This document shows positions 8,683 through 16,650 of a stretch of 64,000 bases of DNA, one piece after another (within the stretch, counting starts at the first letter, position 1; every line of letters starts with the position of its first letter). The notes beneath the pieces are model-generated. The model saw only the letters and a list, made by a program, of their open reading frames with translations, did no database searches and was not told where the DNA came from. The position numbers and the translations under genes are program-made. Source of the DNA: Streptomyces albiflavescens. GTDB lineage: Bacteria > Actinomycetota > Actinomycetes > Streptomycetales > Streptomycetaceae. The stretch lies in contig NZ_BMMM01000002.1 in NCBI RefSeq assembly GCF_014645835.1, positions 118,388 through 182,387 on the forward strand, given 5' to 3'.

Positions 8683-10985
8683 GCAACGAAGCCGCGACCG
8701 CGACACCGGCGGCATCCGAGACCGGCCCCGAGCCCGTGCCGCACGGGCTCGGCGTCTCGCTGCCCGCCGCCGACGCCCGTGCCAAGACGGAGGGCACCTT
8801 CCCGTACGCGGCCGACCTGTGGGCCGAGGGCCTGCTGTGGGCCGCCGTGCTCAGGTCGCCCCACCCGCACGCGCGCATCGTGTCCATCGACACCAGCCAC
8901 GCGCGCGAGATGCCCGGCGTGCGGGCGGTCATCACCCACGAGGACGTGCCCGGCACCGCGCTGCACGGCCGCGGCAGGGCGGACCGTCCGGTGTTCGCCT
9001 CCGAGGTCGTACGCCACCACGGGGAGCCCCTCGCGGCCGTCGCAGCCGACCACCCGGACACCGCGCGCATGGCCGCGGCCGCCGTCATCGTGGAGTACGA
9101 AGTACTCGATGCCGTGACCGATCCGGAGCAGGCGTTCGAAGCCGAACCCCTGCACCCCGACGGCAACCTGATCCGGCACATCCCGCTGCGCCACGGCGAC
9201 CCGGCCGCGGCCGGCGAGATCGTCGTAGAGGGCCAGTACCGCATCGGCCGGCAGGACCCGGCCCCCATCGGCGCCGAGGCCGGCCTCGCCGTGCCCCGCC
9301 CCGACGGTGGGGTCGAGCTCTACATCGCCTCCACCGATCCGCACGCCGACCGTGACACGGCCGCCGCCTGCTACGGCCTGGAACCCGAGCGCGTGAAGGT
9401 CGTCGTCACCGGCGTCCCCGGCGCCACCGCCGACCGCGAGGACCAGGGCTTCCAGCTCCCGCTGGGCCTGCTGGCCCTGAAGACCGGCTGCCCGGTGAAG
9501 CTCACCGCTACGCGCGAGGAGTCCTTCCTGGGCCACGCCCACCGGCACCCCACTTTGCTGCGCTACCGCCACCACGCGGACGCCGAGGGCAAGTTGGTGA
9601 AGGTCGAGGCACAGATCCTGCTCGATGCGGGCGCCTACGCGGACACCTCCGCCGAGTCGCTGGCCGCCGCCGTCTCCTTCGCCTGCGGCCCCTACGTCGT
9701 CCCGAACGCCTTCATCGAGGGCTGGGCCGTACGCACCAACAACCCGCCCTCCGGCCACGTGCGCGGCGAGGGTGCCATGCAGGTGTGCGCCGCCTACGAG
9801 GCGCAGATGGACAAGCTGGCGAAGAAGCTCGGCATCGACCCGGCGGAACTGCGCCTGCGCAATGCGATGGCCACGGGGGATGTGCTCCCGACGGGCCAGA
9901 CGGTGACGTGCCCCGCGCCGGTCGCCGAACTCCTGCAAGCCGTCAGGGACTTCCCGCTTCCCGCCCTTCCCAAGGACACGCCCGAGGACGAGTGGCTGCT
10001 CCCCGGGGGCCCCGAAGGCGCGGGCGAACCCGGTGCCGTACGCCGTGGTGTCGGCTACGGCGTCGGCATGGTCCACATGCTCGGTGCCGAGGGCGCGGAC
10101 GAGGTCTCGACGGCCACGGTGAAGGTCCACGACGGCGTCGCCACGGTGCTCTGCGCGGCTGTCGAGACCGGCCAGGGCTTCACCACGCTGGCCCGGCAGA
10201 TCGTCCAGGAGACGCTCGGCATCGACGAGGTGCATGTGGCACCTGTCGACACCGACCAGCCACCGGCGGGCGCCGGCTGCCGCGGCCGCCACACGTGGGT
10301 GTCGGGCGGAGCGGTGGAACGGGCCGCGAAAATGGTCCGCACACAACTGCTCCAGCCCCTGGCGCACAAGTTCGGCATGTCCACGGAGCTGCTGCAGATC
10401 ACCGACGGCAAGATCACGTCGTACGACGGTGTGCTGTCGACGACGGTCACCGAAGCGATGGACGGCAAGGAGTTGTGGGCCACCGCGCAGTGCCGCCCGC
10501 ATCCGACCGAGCCCCTGGACGCCGCCGGGCAGGGCGATGCCTTCGTGGGCCTGGCCTTCTGCGCGATCCGCGCGGTGGTGGACGTCGACATCGAGCTCGG
10601 CTCGGTCCGTGTCGTGGAACTCGCCCTCGCCCAGGACGTGGGCCGGATCCTCAACCCGGCGCAGCTCACCGCCCGGATCGAGGCGGGCGTCACCCAGGGC
10701 GTCGGCGCCGCGCTGACGGAGAACCTCCGCACGGCCCGCGGCCTGGTCCGCCACCCCGACCTGACCGGGTACGCCCTCCCCACCGCGCTGGACGCCCCGG
10801 ACATCCGCATCGTCAAACTGGTCGAGGAACGCGACGTGGTCGCCCCCTTCGGCGCGAAGGCGGTCAGTGCGGTGCCGGTCGTGACGTCCCCGGCGGCGGT
10901 CGCGTCCGCCGTCCGAGCGGCGACGGGACGCCCGGTCAACCGCCTCCCCATTCGCCCCCAGGCCGCGGTGGTGACGCCGTCATGA
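8679..10985 (+). CDS. Xanthine dehydrogenase family, molybdopterin-binding large subunit
   Basis: 768 aa, GTG start coupled to the preceding stop. The N-terminal a/b hammerhead domain (residues ~20-130) is followed by the molybdopterin-cytosine-dinucleotide binding domains, with blocks such as GQGFTTLARQI and the GAGCRGRHTW region expected in this family. It catalyses hydroxylation of the substrate using water, passing electrons to the 2Fe-2S subunit. The order FAD, Fe-S, Mo in one tightly overlapping operon is typical of Streptomyces purine-oxidising complexes. Substrate specificity cannot be read directly. Confidence 0.85.
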   Translation: MSNEAATATPAASETGPEPVPHGLGVSLPAADARAKTEGTFPYAADLWAEGLLWAAVLRSPHPHARIVSIDTSHAREMPGVRAVITHEDVPGTALHGRGRADRPVFASEVVRHHGEPLAAVAADHPDTARMAAAAVIVEYEVLDAVTDPEQAFEAEPLHPDGNLIRHIPLRHGDPAAAGEIVVEGQYRIGRQDPAPIGAEAGLAVPRPDGGVELYIASTDPHADRDTAAACYGLEPERVKVVVTGVPGATADREDQGFQLPLGLLALKTGCPVKLTATREESFLGHAHRHPTLLRYRHHADAEGKLVKVEAQILLDAGAYADTSAESLAAAVSFACGPYVVPNAFIEGWAVRTNNPPSGHVRGEGAMQVCAAYEAQMDKLAKKLGIDPAELRLRNAMATGDVLPTGQTVTCPAPVAELLQAVRDFPLPALPKDTPEDEWLLPGGPEGAGEPGAVRRGVGYGVGMVHMLGAEGADEVSTATVKVHDGVATVLCAAVETGQGFTTLARQIVQETLGIDEVHVAPVDTDQPPAGAGCRGRHTWVSGGAVERAAKMVRTQLLQPLAHKFGMSTELLQITDGKITSYDGVLSTTVTEAMDGKELWATAQCRPHPTEPLDAAGQGDAFVGLAFCAIRAVVDVDIELGSVRVVELALAQDVGRILNPAQLTARIEAGVTQGVGAALTENLRTARGLVRHPDLTGYALPTALDAPDIRIVKLVEERDVVAPFGAKAVSAVPVVTSPAAVASAVRAATGRPVNRLPIRPQAAVVTPS

Positions 10986-11110
10986 GCGTTCCCGAGCCCG
11001 AGCCGCCGCGCTATGAACCTCCGCCCAGCGTCGGGAAGCTGATGCTCTGGGTGCTGCTGTTCGTGTTGGCGGCCGTGGTGGTCGTCGTGGGTGGCGTGTA
11101 CTTCAGCTGA
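10982..11110 (+). CDS. 42-aa single-pass membrane protein at the end of the xanthine dehydrogenase operon
   Basis: A short frame starts at the ATG overlapping the large-subunit stop (ATGA, 10982-10985) and ends at 11110. The product has a Pro/Glu-rich N-terminal dozen residues (SVPEPEPPRYEPPPS), then one hydrophobic helix of about 22 residues (LWVLLFVLAAVVVVV core) and a very short tail. The tight overlap and clean hydropathy pattern argue that it is real and co-translated. Possible roles are membrane anchoring or stabilisation of the enzyme complex; no evidence decides this. Confidence 0.6.
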   Translation: MSVPEPEPPRYEPPPSVGKLMLWVLLFVLAAVVVVVGGVYFS

Positions 11111-11177
11111 GGGTTCGGTGGGTTGGGCGTTGTTTCGCCCCCTCCGCCCCTTCCCGTCCCGTACCAGCCCGCTTGTC

Positions 11178-11258
11178 GCGCAGTTCCCCGCGCCCCTTTT
11201 TCAGGGGCGCGGGGAACTGCGCGATCTTTTAGCGGGGGTCTGGGGGCGCAGCCCCCAG
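11178..11258. repeat. Intergenic palindromic element, copy 1 (terminator-like)
   Basis: A perfect 20-bp stem (GCGCAGTTCCCCGCGCCCCT, 11178-11197, pairing with 11203-11222 across a 5-base T-rich loop) is followed by ATCTTTT and then a second hairpin, CTGGGGGC with its complement at 11240-11258. It lies just after the xanthine dehydrogenase operon and could terminate it in both directions. A close copy with one stem mismatch lies at 55796-55838, also after an operon end, so this is a dispersed family and not a unique terminator. The remainder of 11111-11495 holds nothing else I can identify except the promoter region of the following gene. Confidence 0.8.
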
Positions 11259-11495
11259 GTACGGGAATGGGCAGGGGGGGAGGGGGCGAAAAACCAGGGC
11301 CTCGCGACGGTGGTCCGGGCCGGGTCCCGGGGGCTCCGGGGCGTATGTTTCCGGGGCGTGGGCGGCCCGTTCCTGCGTGTTTCTGGCGTTGTCAGTGGTG
11401 CGGCGTATGGTTCTCGGTCAGTGGGGAACTGCCGCTGGGCGGCGGGGTGTTCCCACCTGGGGGAAGCACGATGCGTTCACATGCGCGGGGGAGCC

Positions 11496-12653
11496 ATGAG
11501 TACGACTGACACCGATGTCGGCGGGGCGATCACACTGACCGACGACGAGCTGGATCCGTACGTCACGCACGCGGCGACGCGGCGGTGGCTGACGGGTCCA
11601 GGACTGCCCTCCGACGGCGCGCTGCTGGGGTTCGGCACGCTGCGGGAGCACGGGCTGCGAAGGCTCGTGGAGCTGGCGGGCGACGCGGAGAAGCTCGCCG
11701 AGGAGCTGAGGGACCAGCTCGTCATAGGGGCGTTGCGGAACCTCGACAGGGACCTGGAGTCGATCGTGCTGGACGGGACGACGGGGGAGGTCTCCACGAC
11801 GTACGTCTTCCGGAACCCGCCCCTGATGGACCTGTCTCCCCTCGCCCCCTCCCTGGAGGCGCTGCTGCGCTTCGCCGCCGCGACGGAGGACCTGACGGCC
11901 TCCCGAGGCCAGTTCGGCCCGAAGGCGGTCGCGGAGGCATCGGACCGTCTGACCGCCGTCTTCGAGTCGGGCGCGAGCGACGAGGTGCCGGCGTACTGGC
12001 GGATGGCCGCCCTGATCCGCCCGCTGGCCAGGATCGCGGGCCCGGGTGACGGGCTCGTCCTGGACCTGCCGAAGCGGCTGCTGGACGAGGAGTTCGGCGC
12101 GGGGGAGATCATGCGCTTCGAGGACGTCGACTTCCCGTCCGCGCTCACGCACGAACCCACACGCCGGTTCCTGCGGGAGACGGGCCTGCCCGAGGACGGG
12201 CTCCTCTTCCAGCTGGACACGGAGGTGCCGCTGCCGGCGCTCAGCGAGTACTACGCGGACGAACGCCCCGGCGACTTCTCCGCCGACGAACTCCCCGCCG
12301 CCGCGGACCGTCTGATCCGCCTCGGCCACCTGCTGGAGGACACGAGCCTCGTCGTGCACGGCACCACGGGCGCGGTCCTCGCCTGGAGCGAGCCGGACCT
12401 CACCCTCCGCCCCCTCAACGCCGACATCTCCACCCTCGCCTTCACCCTCTGGCTGCTCCACCGCGAGAAGGCGATCGACGCGGCCCACGACCTGACCGAC
12501 TCCTACGAGCAACTCGCCGCCACGATGGCCCAGACCCTCGCCACGGTCGACCCCGTCGCCTGCGACCCGACCCCGTCCCTGCCGGGCGACGACGGCTGGC
12601 GCTACTGGCCGGAGATATTCGAGGACCAGGCGGGCGGAACGCTGTACGCGTAG
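11496..12653 (+). CDS. SUKH-4-like immunity-type protein with two tandem domains
   Basis: 385 aa from the ATG at 11496 (CGGGGGAG just upstream). The protein is an internal duplication: residues ~20-150 and ~210-360 share the pattern T-H-x-x-T-R-R-[WF]-L-x-x-x-G-L-P followed by a hydrophobic/acidic region, then a V-x-D/H-G-T-T-G segment (residues ~90 and ~290). This is the layout of SUKH-4 family proteins, which are usually immunity proteins against secreted polymorphic toxins, and Streptomyces encodes many orphan copies. No toxin gene is visible nearby, so a role in immunity is inferred from family only. Confidence 0.6.
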   Translation: MSTTDTDVGGAITLTDDELDPYVTHAATRRWLTGPGLPSDGALLGFGTLREHGLRRLVELAGDAEKLAEELRDQLVIGALRNLDRDLESIVLDGTTGEVSTTYVFRNPPLMDLSPLAPSLEALLRFAAATEDLTASRGQFGPKAVAEASDRLTAVFESGASDEVPAYWRMAALIRPLARIAGPGDGLVLDLPKRLLDEEFGAGEIMRFEDVDFPSALTHEPTRRFLRETGLPEDGLLFQLDTEVPLPALSEYYADERPGDFSADELPAAADRLIRLGHLLEDTSLVVHGTTGAVLAWSEPDLTLRPLNADISTLAFTLWLLHREKAIDAAHDLTDSYEQLAATMAQTLATVDPVACDPTPSLPGDDGWRYWPEIFEDQAGGTLYA

Positions 12654-12686
12654 ACGGACGCCGACCGCACGTCCCGCAGAAGCGGA

Positions 12687-12715
12687 TCGGCCGCCCCCTG
12701 GACGGGGACGGCCGA
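12687..12715. terminator. Hairpin after the SUKH-4 gene
   Basis: TCGGCCGCCCC pairs with GGGGACGGCCGA with a one-base bulge across a short loop, 34 bases after the stop at 12653. It probably terminates transcription; it also lies immediately before the tRNA-Cys fragment at 12726. Confidence 0.5.
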
Positions 12716-12725
12716 CACCGTCGGG

Positions 12726-12769
12726 GAGGCCGTGGCGGGAATCGAACCCACGTCACTCGCTTTGCAGGC
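12726..12769 (-). repeat. tRNA-Cys 3'-half fragment (att-like site, left border)
   Basis: On the minus strand this reads anticodon loop CTGCAAA, stem GCGAG and the whole T arm and 3' acceptor strand of tRNA-Cys, then loses all similarity upstream of the anticodon stem. It cannot fold as a complete tRNA. The match to 16650-16693 has a single mismatch (at 12753 region, C for A). About 320 bases from here to the FMN reductase start hold no gene that I can support. Confidence 0.8.
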
Positions 12770-13091
12770 TTGTCCGCGCAGGTCAGAGCACGATCCAGGC
12801 TGGTTCGCCCGCGTTCATTCCCGTACGGGCGTTGTGCCTGTCGGGGCGCAGCGAACGGTCCCGGCCGGCCGCGTACGGCGATGAATGAGACGGAAGCCGA
12901 GACGGGCGCGCTCCGTGAGCGAGGGCATCGTCGTCCGTCACCGGTCCAGCAGCGCATGCAGTAGTGCCATCACTCCGACACCGGCCAAGAGGGCTGCACG
13001 GGCTGTCGGTCGCGCGTTGTCCCTCTCGGAACCACACTGGTTATGGGGGCGTCCCGCTGGAGGAGCGTGCCCACGACGGAAGGACGGACCC

Positions 13092-13748
13092 ATGTCCACG
13101 GACACGCCTCCCGCGCTCCGATTCCTGGTCTTCGGGGCGGCACTGCGGGCCGATTCGGCCAACGCCCGCCTCGCCTCCCTCGTGGCCCGGCTCATCTCCG
13201 ACACCGGTGCCGCTGTCGACCTTGCCGCAATGCGCGACTTCGACATGCCCTTGTACGACGGTGACATGGAGGCAACCGAAGGGCTGCCGCACGGTGCCCT
13301 CGCCCTGCGCGAGCGACTCGAGCAGAGCGACGCCTTCGTCATCTCCTCGCCGGAGTACAACGCCTCCATGCCGGGAGTACTGAAGAACGCGATCGACTGG
13401 GTCTCCCGTGTCCGGCCGCAGCCGTTCAAGACCAAGCATGCGATGCTCGTTTCCGCGTCGCCATCCCTGGTCGGCGGCAACCGCGGGCTGTGGGCCCTGA
13501 GGATTCCCCTGGAGCACCTGGGCACCCGTGTCTACCCGGACATGTTCAGCGTGGCCGATAGCTACCAGGCCTTCGCCGAGGACGGAACGCTGGCCGACCC
13601 GGGGCTGCAGCAGCGCCTCACAGAGACCGTGTCGGGTTTCCTCAGCCTCGTCGAGGCGGACGTGCGCTACGTCTGCTTGGAACGCCGGTGGTACGAATTC
13701 CTGGGAGACCGCACCGAGGCAGCCATCACCCAACGGGCCGAGGCATGA
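13092..13748 (+). CDS. NADPH-dependent FMN reductase-like flavoprotein
   Basis: 218 aa. ATG at 13092 preceded by GGAAGGA; longer in-frame extensions upstream are Arg-rich and unlikely to be translated. The fold is the flavodoxin-like NAD(P)H:FMN reductase family: the phosphate-binding loop lies around residues 12-24 (GAALRADSANARLASL) and the flavin motif SSPEYNASMPGVLKNAIDW around residues 83-101. Such enzymes reduce FMN or quinones in the cytoplasm. It is the only clearly enzymatic gene in the tRNA-Cys island, and a bidirectional hairpin (13836-13868) lies 88 bases after the stop. The substrate is unknown. Confidence 0.8.
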   Translation: MSTDTPPALRFLVFGAALRADSANARLASLVARLISDTGAAVDLAAMRDFDMPLYDGDMEATEGLPHGALALRERLEQSDAFVISSPEYNASMPGVLKNAIDWVSRVRPQPFKTKHAMLVSASPSLVGGNRGLWALRIPLEHLGTRVYPDMFSVADSYQAFAEDGTLADPGLQQRLTETVSGFLSLVEADVRYVCLERRWYEFLGDRTEAAITQRAEA

Positions 13749-13835
13749 TGCCGGGACGCCATGAGGCACTGCGCCCGGAGCGTCGGTACGGGAGGCTGAT
13801 CCTCCGTGTCCCCGAGCGGGCCACGGACGACTAAC

Positions 13836-13868
13836 AAGGGGCGGCACCCATGTGGAGTGCCGCCCCTT
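13836..13868. terminator. Bidirectional terminator hairpin in the island
   Basis: A perfect 12-bp stem AAGGGGCGGCAC / GTGCCGCCCCTT with a 9-base loop, followed by ACATTTTG. On the plus strand it ends the FMN reductase transcript. On the minus strand it lies 23 bases beyond the stop of a short truncated reading frame (13891-13992), suggesting that an intact convergent gene once ended here. Confidence 0.8.
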
Positions 13869-13880
13869 ACATTTTGTCCG

Positions 13881-14258
13881 GTGGCCGAGGTCAGCTGTCG
13901 AGCAGCTCGCGCGCAACTTTGGAGAAGTCGCCAACTGCCTTCTTGGCGGCCTTCCTAGGGGTCGTCCCGGAATGGACACGCGATGAGGGGGTTCACTTTC
14001 TCCGGCGTCTGGCCATTTAGACTTTGGCCGTCACACAGCGTGAGAGATGACGTGAGAAGGATAAACGAAATGCTGCGTATGCGTAGGCTCCCGCGCCCCC
14101 TTGTGCTCCGTGCGATTCTTATCACCACGTTCGTCGCGCAGTCGGTTGCGCTCATCGTCCAGGACACGCAGATCGACAATCTGCGGGTACAGCACGTCGA
14201 CCTTCAGGCACAAGGCGTCGCACCCGGCCCCTCCGGCCCGCCAGGCCCGTCGGGTCCG
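13881..14258. repeat. Large direct repeat, unit A (upstream region and N-terminus of collagen-like gene 1)
   Basis: This segment is nearly identical to 14758-15141, offset by 877 bases at the left end and by 883 after a 6-base insertion (ACGCGT) in the second copy near the start codon. It covers the whole upstream region, the ribosome site, the membrane helix and the first Gly-x-y triplets. The downstream regions of the two genes (about 14600-14720 and 15335-15420) are also related, so the duplicated unit is close to 0.9 kb. Confidence 0.85.
13891..13992 (-). pseudogene. Truncated C-terminal coding fragment, copy 1
   Basis: The minus strand encodes a basic/helical C-terminus (SGTTPRKAAKKAVGDFSKV...RELLDS, then TGA at 13891-13893) with no start codon, cut off by an upstream in-frame stop. 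Its stop is followed by the bidirectional terminator. The same fragment recurs at 14768-14869 as part of the large repeat. It looks like the end of a lost gene; I do not recognise the family, and chance reading is possible. Confidence 0.3.
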
Positions 14259-14438
14259 CCCGGCGTTACCGGCCCGGCAGGAAGGAACGGGCAGGATGGG
14301 AGAAACGGGGCGAATGGGAGGCCCGGGCAGAATGGGAGGCCCGGCAAGAACGGCAAGAACGGCAAGAACGGCAAGGACGGCAAGGACGTTTTTGCCACTC
14401 CAAGGCCTACCGTCACCGTCACCCAGAGCCACAGCTGA
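14070..14438 (+). CDS. Membrane-anchored collagen-like protein 1
   Basis: 122 aa from the ATG at 14070, with GAGAAGGA at 14054-14061 at ideal spacing; GTG codons at 14040 and 14052 are alternatives. A basic N-terminus (RMRRLPRP) leads into one hydrophobic helix (ILITTFVAQSVALIV), then a ~15-residue linker (IDNLRVQHVDLQAQG), then 18 uninterrupted Gly-x-y triplets from about residue 56, first neutral (GPS, GPP), then polar and charged (GRN, GQD, GKN, GKD). The C-terminal tail is short and Thr/Val-rich. The pattern predicts a trimeric collagen-type stalk outside the membrane. No sortase motif is present. Function unknown. Confidence 0.7.
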   Translation: MLRMRRLPRPLVLRAILITTFVAQSVALIVQDTQIDNLRVQHVDLQAQGVAPGPSGPPGPSGPPGVTGPAGRNGQDGRNGANGRPGQNGRPGKNGKNGKNGKDGKDVFATPRPTVTVTQSHS

Positions 14439-14946
14439 GCCCCACGTTCACCATGGGTACGTCAAGGATGGGGCTCTCTCGGACATTTCCTCCGTCACGC
14501 CTGGATGTTCAACCAGCGTGTAACCGGACGGGGGGACTTGCGGTTGCGGCCGGCAGTACACGGCGAACTACGGAACCAGCACCGGTACCTCACAGACGAG
14601 CGCGTATGCCGCGCGTCGGGAACGCGTCCGCGGGCCCCTTGGTCCCTGCCGTTCCACCGTCCCCCCGTCCCCCGCGGGATCCGGTGCGCTAGTGGCGCGT
14701 TGGGGCCGCACTCACCCTCGCTCGGGCTTCGCCTTGATGACGTCGCTTTGAAGGCGTGTGGCCGAGGTCAGCTATCGAGCAGCTCGCGCGCAACTTTGGA
14801 GAAGTCGCCAACTGCCTTCTTGGCGGCCTTCCTAGGGGTCGTCCCGGAATGGACACGCGATGAGGGGGTTCACTTTCTCCGGCGTCTGGCCATTTAGACT
14901 TTCGCCGTCACACAGCGTAAGAGATGACGTGAGAAGGATAAACGAA
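14439..14946. other. Gene-free stretch between collagen-like genes 1 and 2
   Basis: About 500 bases with no gene that I can support. It contains the 3' flanking sequence shared with gene 2, a weak GAGCCCCA/TGGGGCTC stem at the stop of gene 1, and from 14758 the second copy of the large direct repeat, including the truncated minus-strand fragment at 14768-14869. Confidence 0.6.
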
Positions 14947-15141
14947 ATGCTGCGTACGCGTATGCGTAGGCTCCCGCGCCCCCTTGTGCTCCGTGCGTTG
15001 GTTATCACCACGCTCGTCGCGCAGTCGGTTGCGCTCCTCGCCCAGGCCGCGGAGATCGACAATCTGCGGGTACAGCACGTCGACCTTCAGGCACATGGCG
15101 GCGCAGTCGGCCCCTCCGGCCCGCCAGGCCCGTCGGGTCCC
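14758..15141. repeat. Large direct repeat, unit B
   Basis: Second copy of the segment at 13881-14258. It differs by scattered substitutions and a 6-base insertion just after the ATG of gene 2 (two extra codons). The very high identity of the noncoding part indicates a recent tandem duplication. Confidence 0.85.
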
Positions 15142-15327
15142 GCCGGCCCTGCCGGCCCTCAGGGAAGGAACGGTCAGGACGGCAGGAACGGGCAGGAGGG
15201 GAGGAACGGGCGGGAGGGTCAGCAGGGCAGGGACGGCAAGGACGGCGAGGACGGCCGGGACGGCAAGGACGCTGTTGCCACTCCAAGGCCTGCCGTCACC
15301 GTCACTGTCACCAAGAGCCAAAGCTGA
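14947..15327 (+). CDS. Membrane-anchored collagen-like protein 2
   Basis: 126 aa from the ATG at 14947 with the same GAGAAGGA site as gene 1. Basic N-terminus, one membrane helix (LVITTLVAQSVALLA), the same IDNLRVQHVDLQA linker, then 18 Gly-x-y triplets. Relative to gene 1 the Pro-rich half is conserved while the charged half has diverged (GQE, GRE, GQQ, GRD, GED), with triplet number held at 18. This suggests selection for stalk length. The tail again ends in Thr/Val/Ser-rich sequence. Together with gene 1 it derives from the 0.9-kb duplication. Confidence 0.7.
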   Translation: MLRTRMRRLPRPLVLRALVITTLVAQSVALLAQAAEIDNLRVQHVDLQAHGGAVGPSGPPGPSGPAGPAGPQGRNGQDGRNGQEGRNGREGQQGRDGKDGEDGRDGKDAVATPRPAVTVTVTKSQS

Positions 15328-15667
15328 GCCCCGTGCCCCGCGTCGCGAACGCGTCCGCGAGTCTCTTGGTCCCCACCGTTCCACCGTTCCCCGCGGGATC
15401 TGGTGCGCCAGTGGTGCGAGTCGCCCTTCCTCCATCAACTTCTGCAGGATGGCCCTCGGTCGAGCAGTCTCCAGTGCCGCCTCGGGGCCCTGGGTGGCAC
15501 TCACCCTCGCTCGCGCTTCGCCGCGATGACGGGCTTCAGTGCCTCCGTGCGGTGATCGACGAGCTGGCGGCGTTCGCGGCCGCTCTGGGGCGGGCGCGCG
15601 ACGAGGAGGACAGGCTTGTCCACTCCCTGTCATTTACATCCTTCCATCACGTAGCGTGAGGGACAAT
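15328..15667. other. Gene-free stretch between collagen-like genes 2 and 3
   Basis: About 340 bases. The first ~90 resemble the 3' flank of gene 1. Around 15540-15630 the plus strand has a codon-like helical stretch (AVIDELAAFAAALGRARDE) with no convincing start, possibly the end of a lost gene. The last ~30 bases are the upstream region of gene 3. Confidence 0.5.
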
Positions 15668-16021
15668 GTGAGAAACGTAAAAGAGAAACTGCTTAAGCGG
15701 CGCCCACTCGTGCTTGGTGCCGCCGTGATCGTCGCGCTTGTCGCGCAGTCGGGCGTGCTCGTCGCCCATCAAATGCAGATCGACGATATGTGGGCAGGGA
15801 ACGTCGAACTCCAGACGCACGGCCTCGAGGTGGGCCCTTCCGGTCCGCCAGGCCGCACCGGTCCCCCCGGTCCGCCCGGCCTCACCGGCCCGCAGGGCAG
15901 AAGGGGGACGGACGGGCGGCCCGGGAGAGGCGGGGACGATGGGGAAGACGGGGACGATGGGAGGAGAGGGCATCGCGGAAGAAACGGGAGAAATGGCGCA
16001 GTAGTACTGCTGCCCAAATAG
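15668..16021 (+). CDS. Membrane-anchored collagen-like protein 3 (diverged paralogue)
   Basis: 117 aa if translated from GTG 15668, which aligns with a GTG in genes 1 and 2; GTG 15656 is possible and no ATG is available, so the start is uncertain. It keeps the layout: basic N-terminus, one helix (VIVALVAQSGVLVA), a linker with IDDMW...VELQTHG, then about 19 Gly-x-y triplets (GPS, GPP, GRT ... GDD, GED, GRN). Sequence identity to the other two is much lower outside the helix and linker, so it is an older copy. It ends in a short hydrophobic/Lys tail. Confidence 0.6.
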   Translation: MRNVKEKLLKRRPLVLGAAVIVALVAQSGVLVAHQMQIDDMWAGNVELQTHGLEVGPSGPPGRTGPPGPPGLTGPQGRRGTDGRPGRGGDDGEDGDDGRRGHRGRNGRNGAVVLLPK

Positions 16022-16650
16022 CAACGCCGTTCAGTTGTCAGGGGATGCGCACCGTTCGGCCTGTCCGAGTGGCCCGAGGAGTACTCCGCATAGAAGCTCA
16101 TCAAAGGTGGAGGAGAGGTGTATTCAGAGTGAATGGAAGGTAAATGGAATGCGTCTCATCAAAAGACTGGGCGTTGCCTTGGGCGCTCAGAGCACGGCAG
16201 GTTCCTCACGGCGCGGTCGTGGCGGGGCGCATTGTGAATCTCGCGGCCGATTGGCGTCAGGACACTTGCGTTCATCACGTTCAGTTTCCTCTTCACCCCG
16301 CGGCGCGGGCGGCGATGAGCGTCAGCGCGTGGTCGCTGACGGCGCGACGTGACCAGCTAATGACAAGGCTTACCCGCCGCTCTAGCAGCACCAACCTGGT
16401 GGTTGACTCACCCTTGATGACCCGTTGCCTGTCACCTTCAGCACGTCGTCAATGAACTCAGTGCTGAGAGTCTTGGGCTTTGTGGCACTGCGGAGAGGGG
16501 TCTTCCTTGCCGGCACGGGGTCTCCCTGGTGTGTGGGCCTAGGCAAGTACGAGGCAGCCAAGCGACTTGCCTGGACCGGTTCCGATGGGAGCCCCACCAG
16601 GGAGAGAGCCTGCCTGACCTGAAGACTTCCCAGGTCAGACCCTGCTTCAG
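16022..16650. other. Gene-poor right end of the tRNA-Cys island
   Basis: About 630 bases between collagen-like gene 3 and tRNA-Cys. Base composition is more mixed than in neighbouring genes and no reading frame has a convincing start, ribosome site and Streptomyces codon bias. A minus-strand stretch near 16430-16500 (encoding STEFIDDVLKVTG) may be a decayed gene end. I see no integrase here. Confidence 0.5.

Noticed and set aside
12726..12769. Second functional tRNA-Cys
   Set aside because: The 5' half (acceptor 5' strand, D arm, 5' anticodon stem) is missing and cannot pair.
14070..16021. Collagen-like triplets as frame artefact of GC-rich repeats
   Set aside because: All three copies keep a basic N-terminus, membrane helix and linker in the same frame, and the helix shows amino-acid conservation despite DNA change in copy 3.
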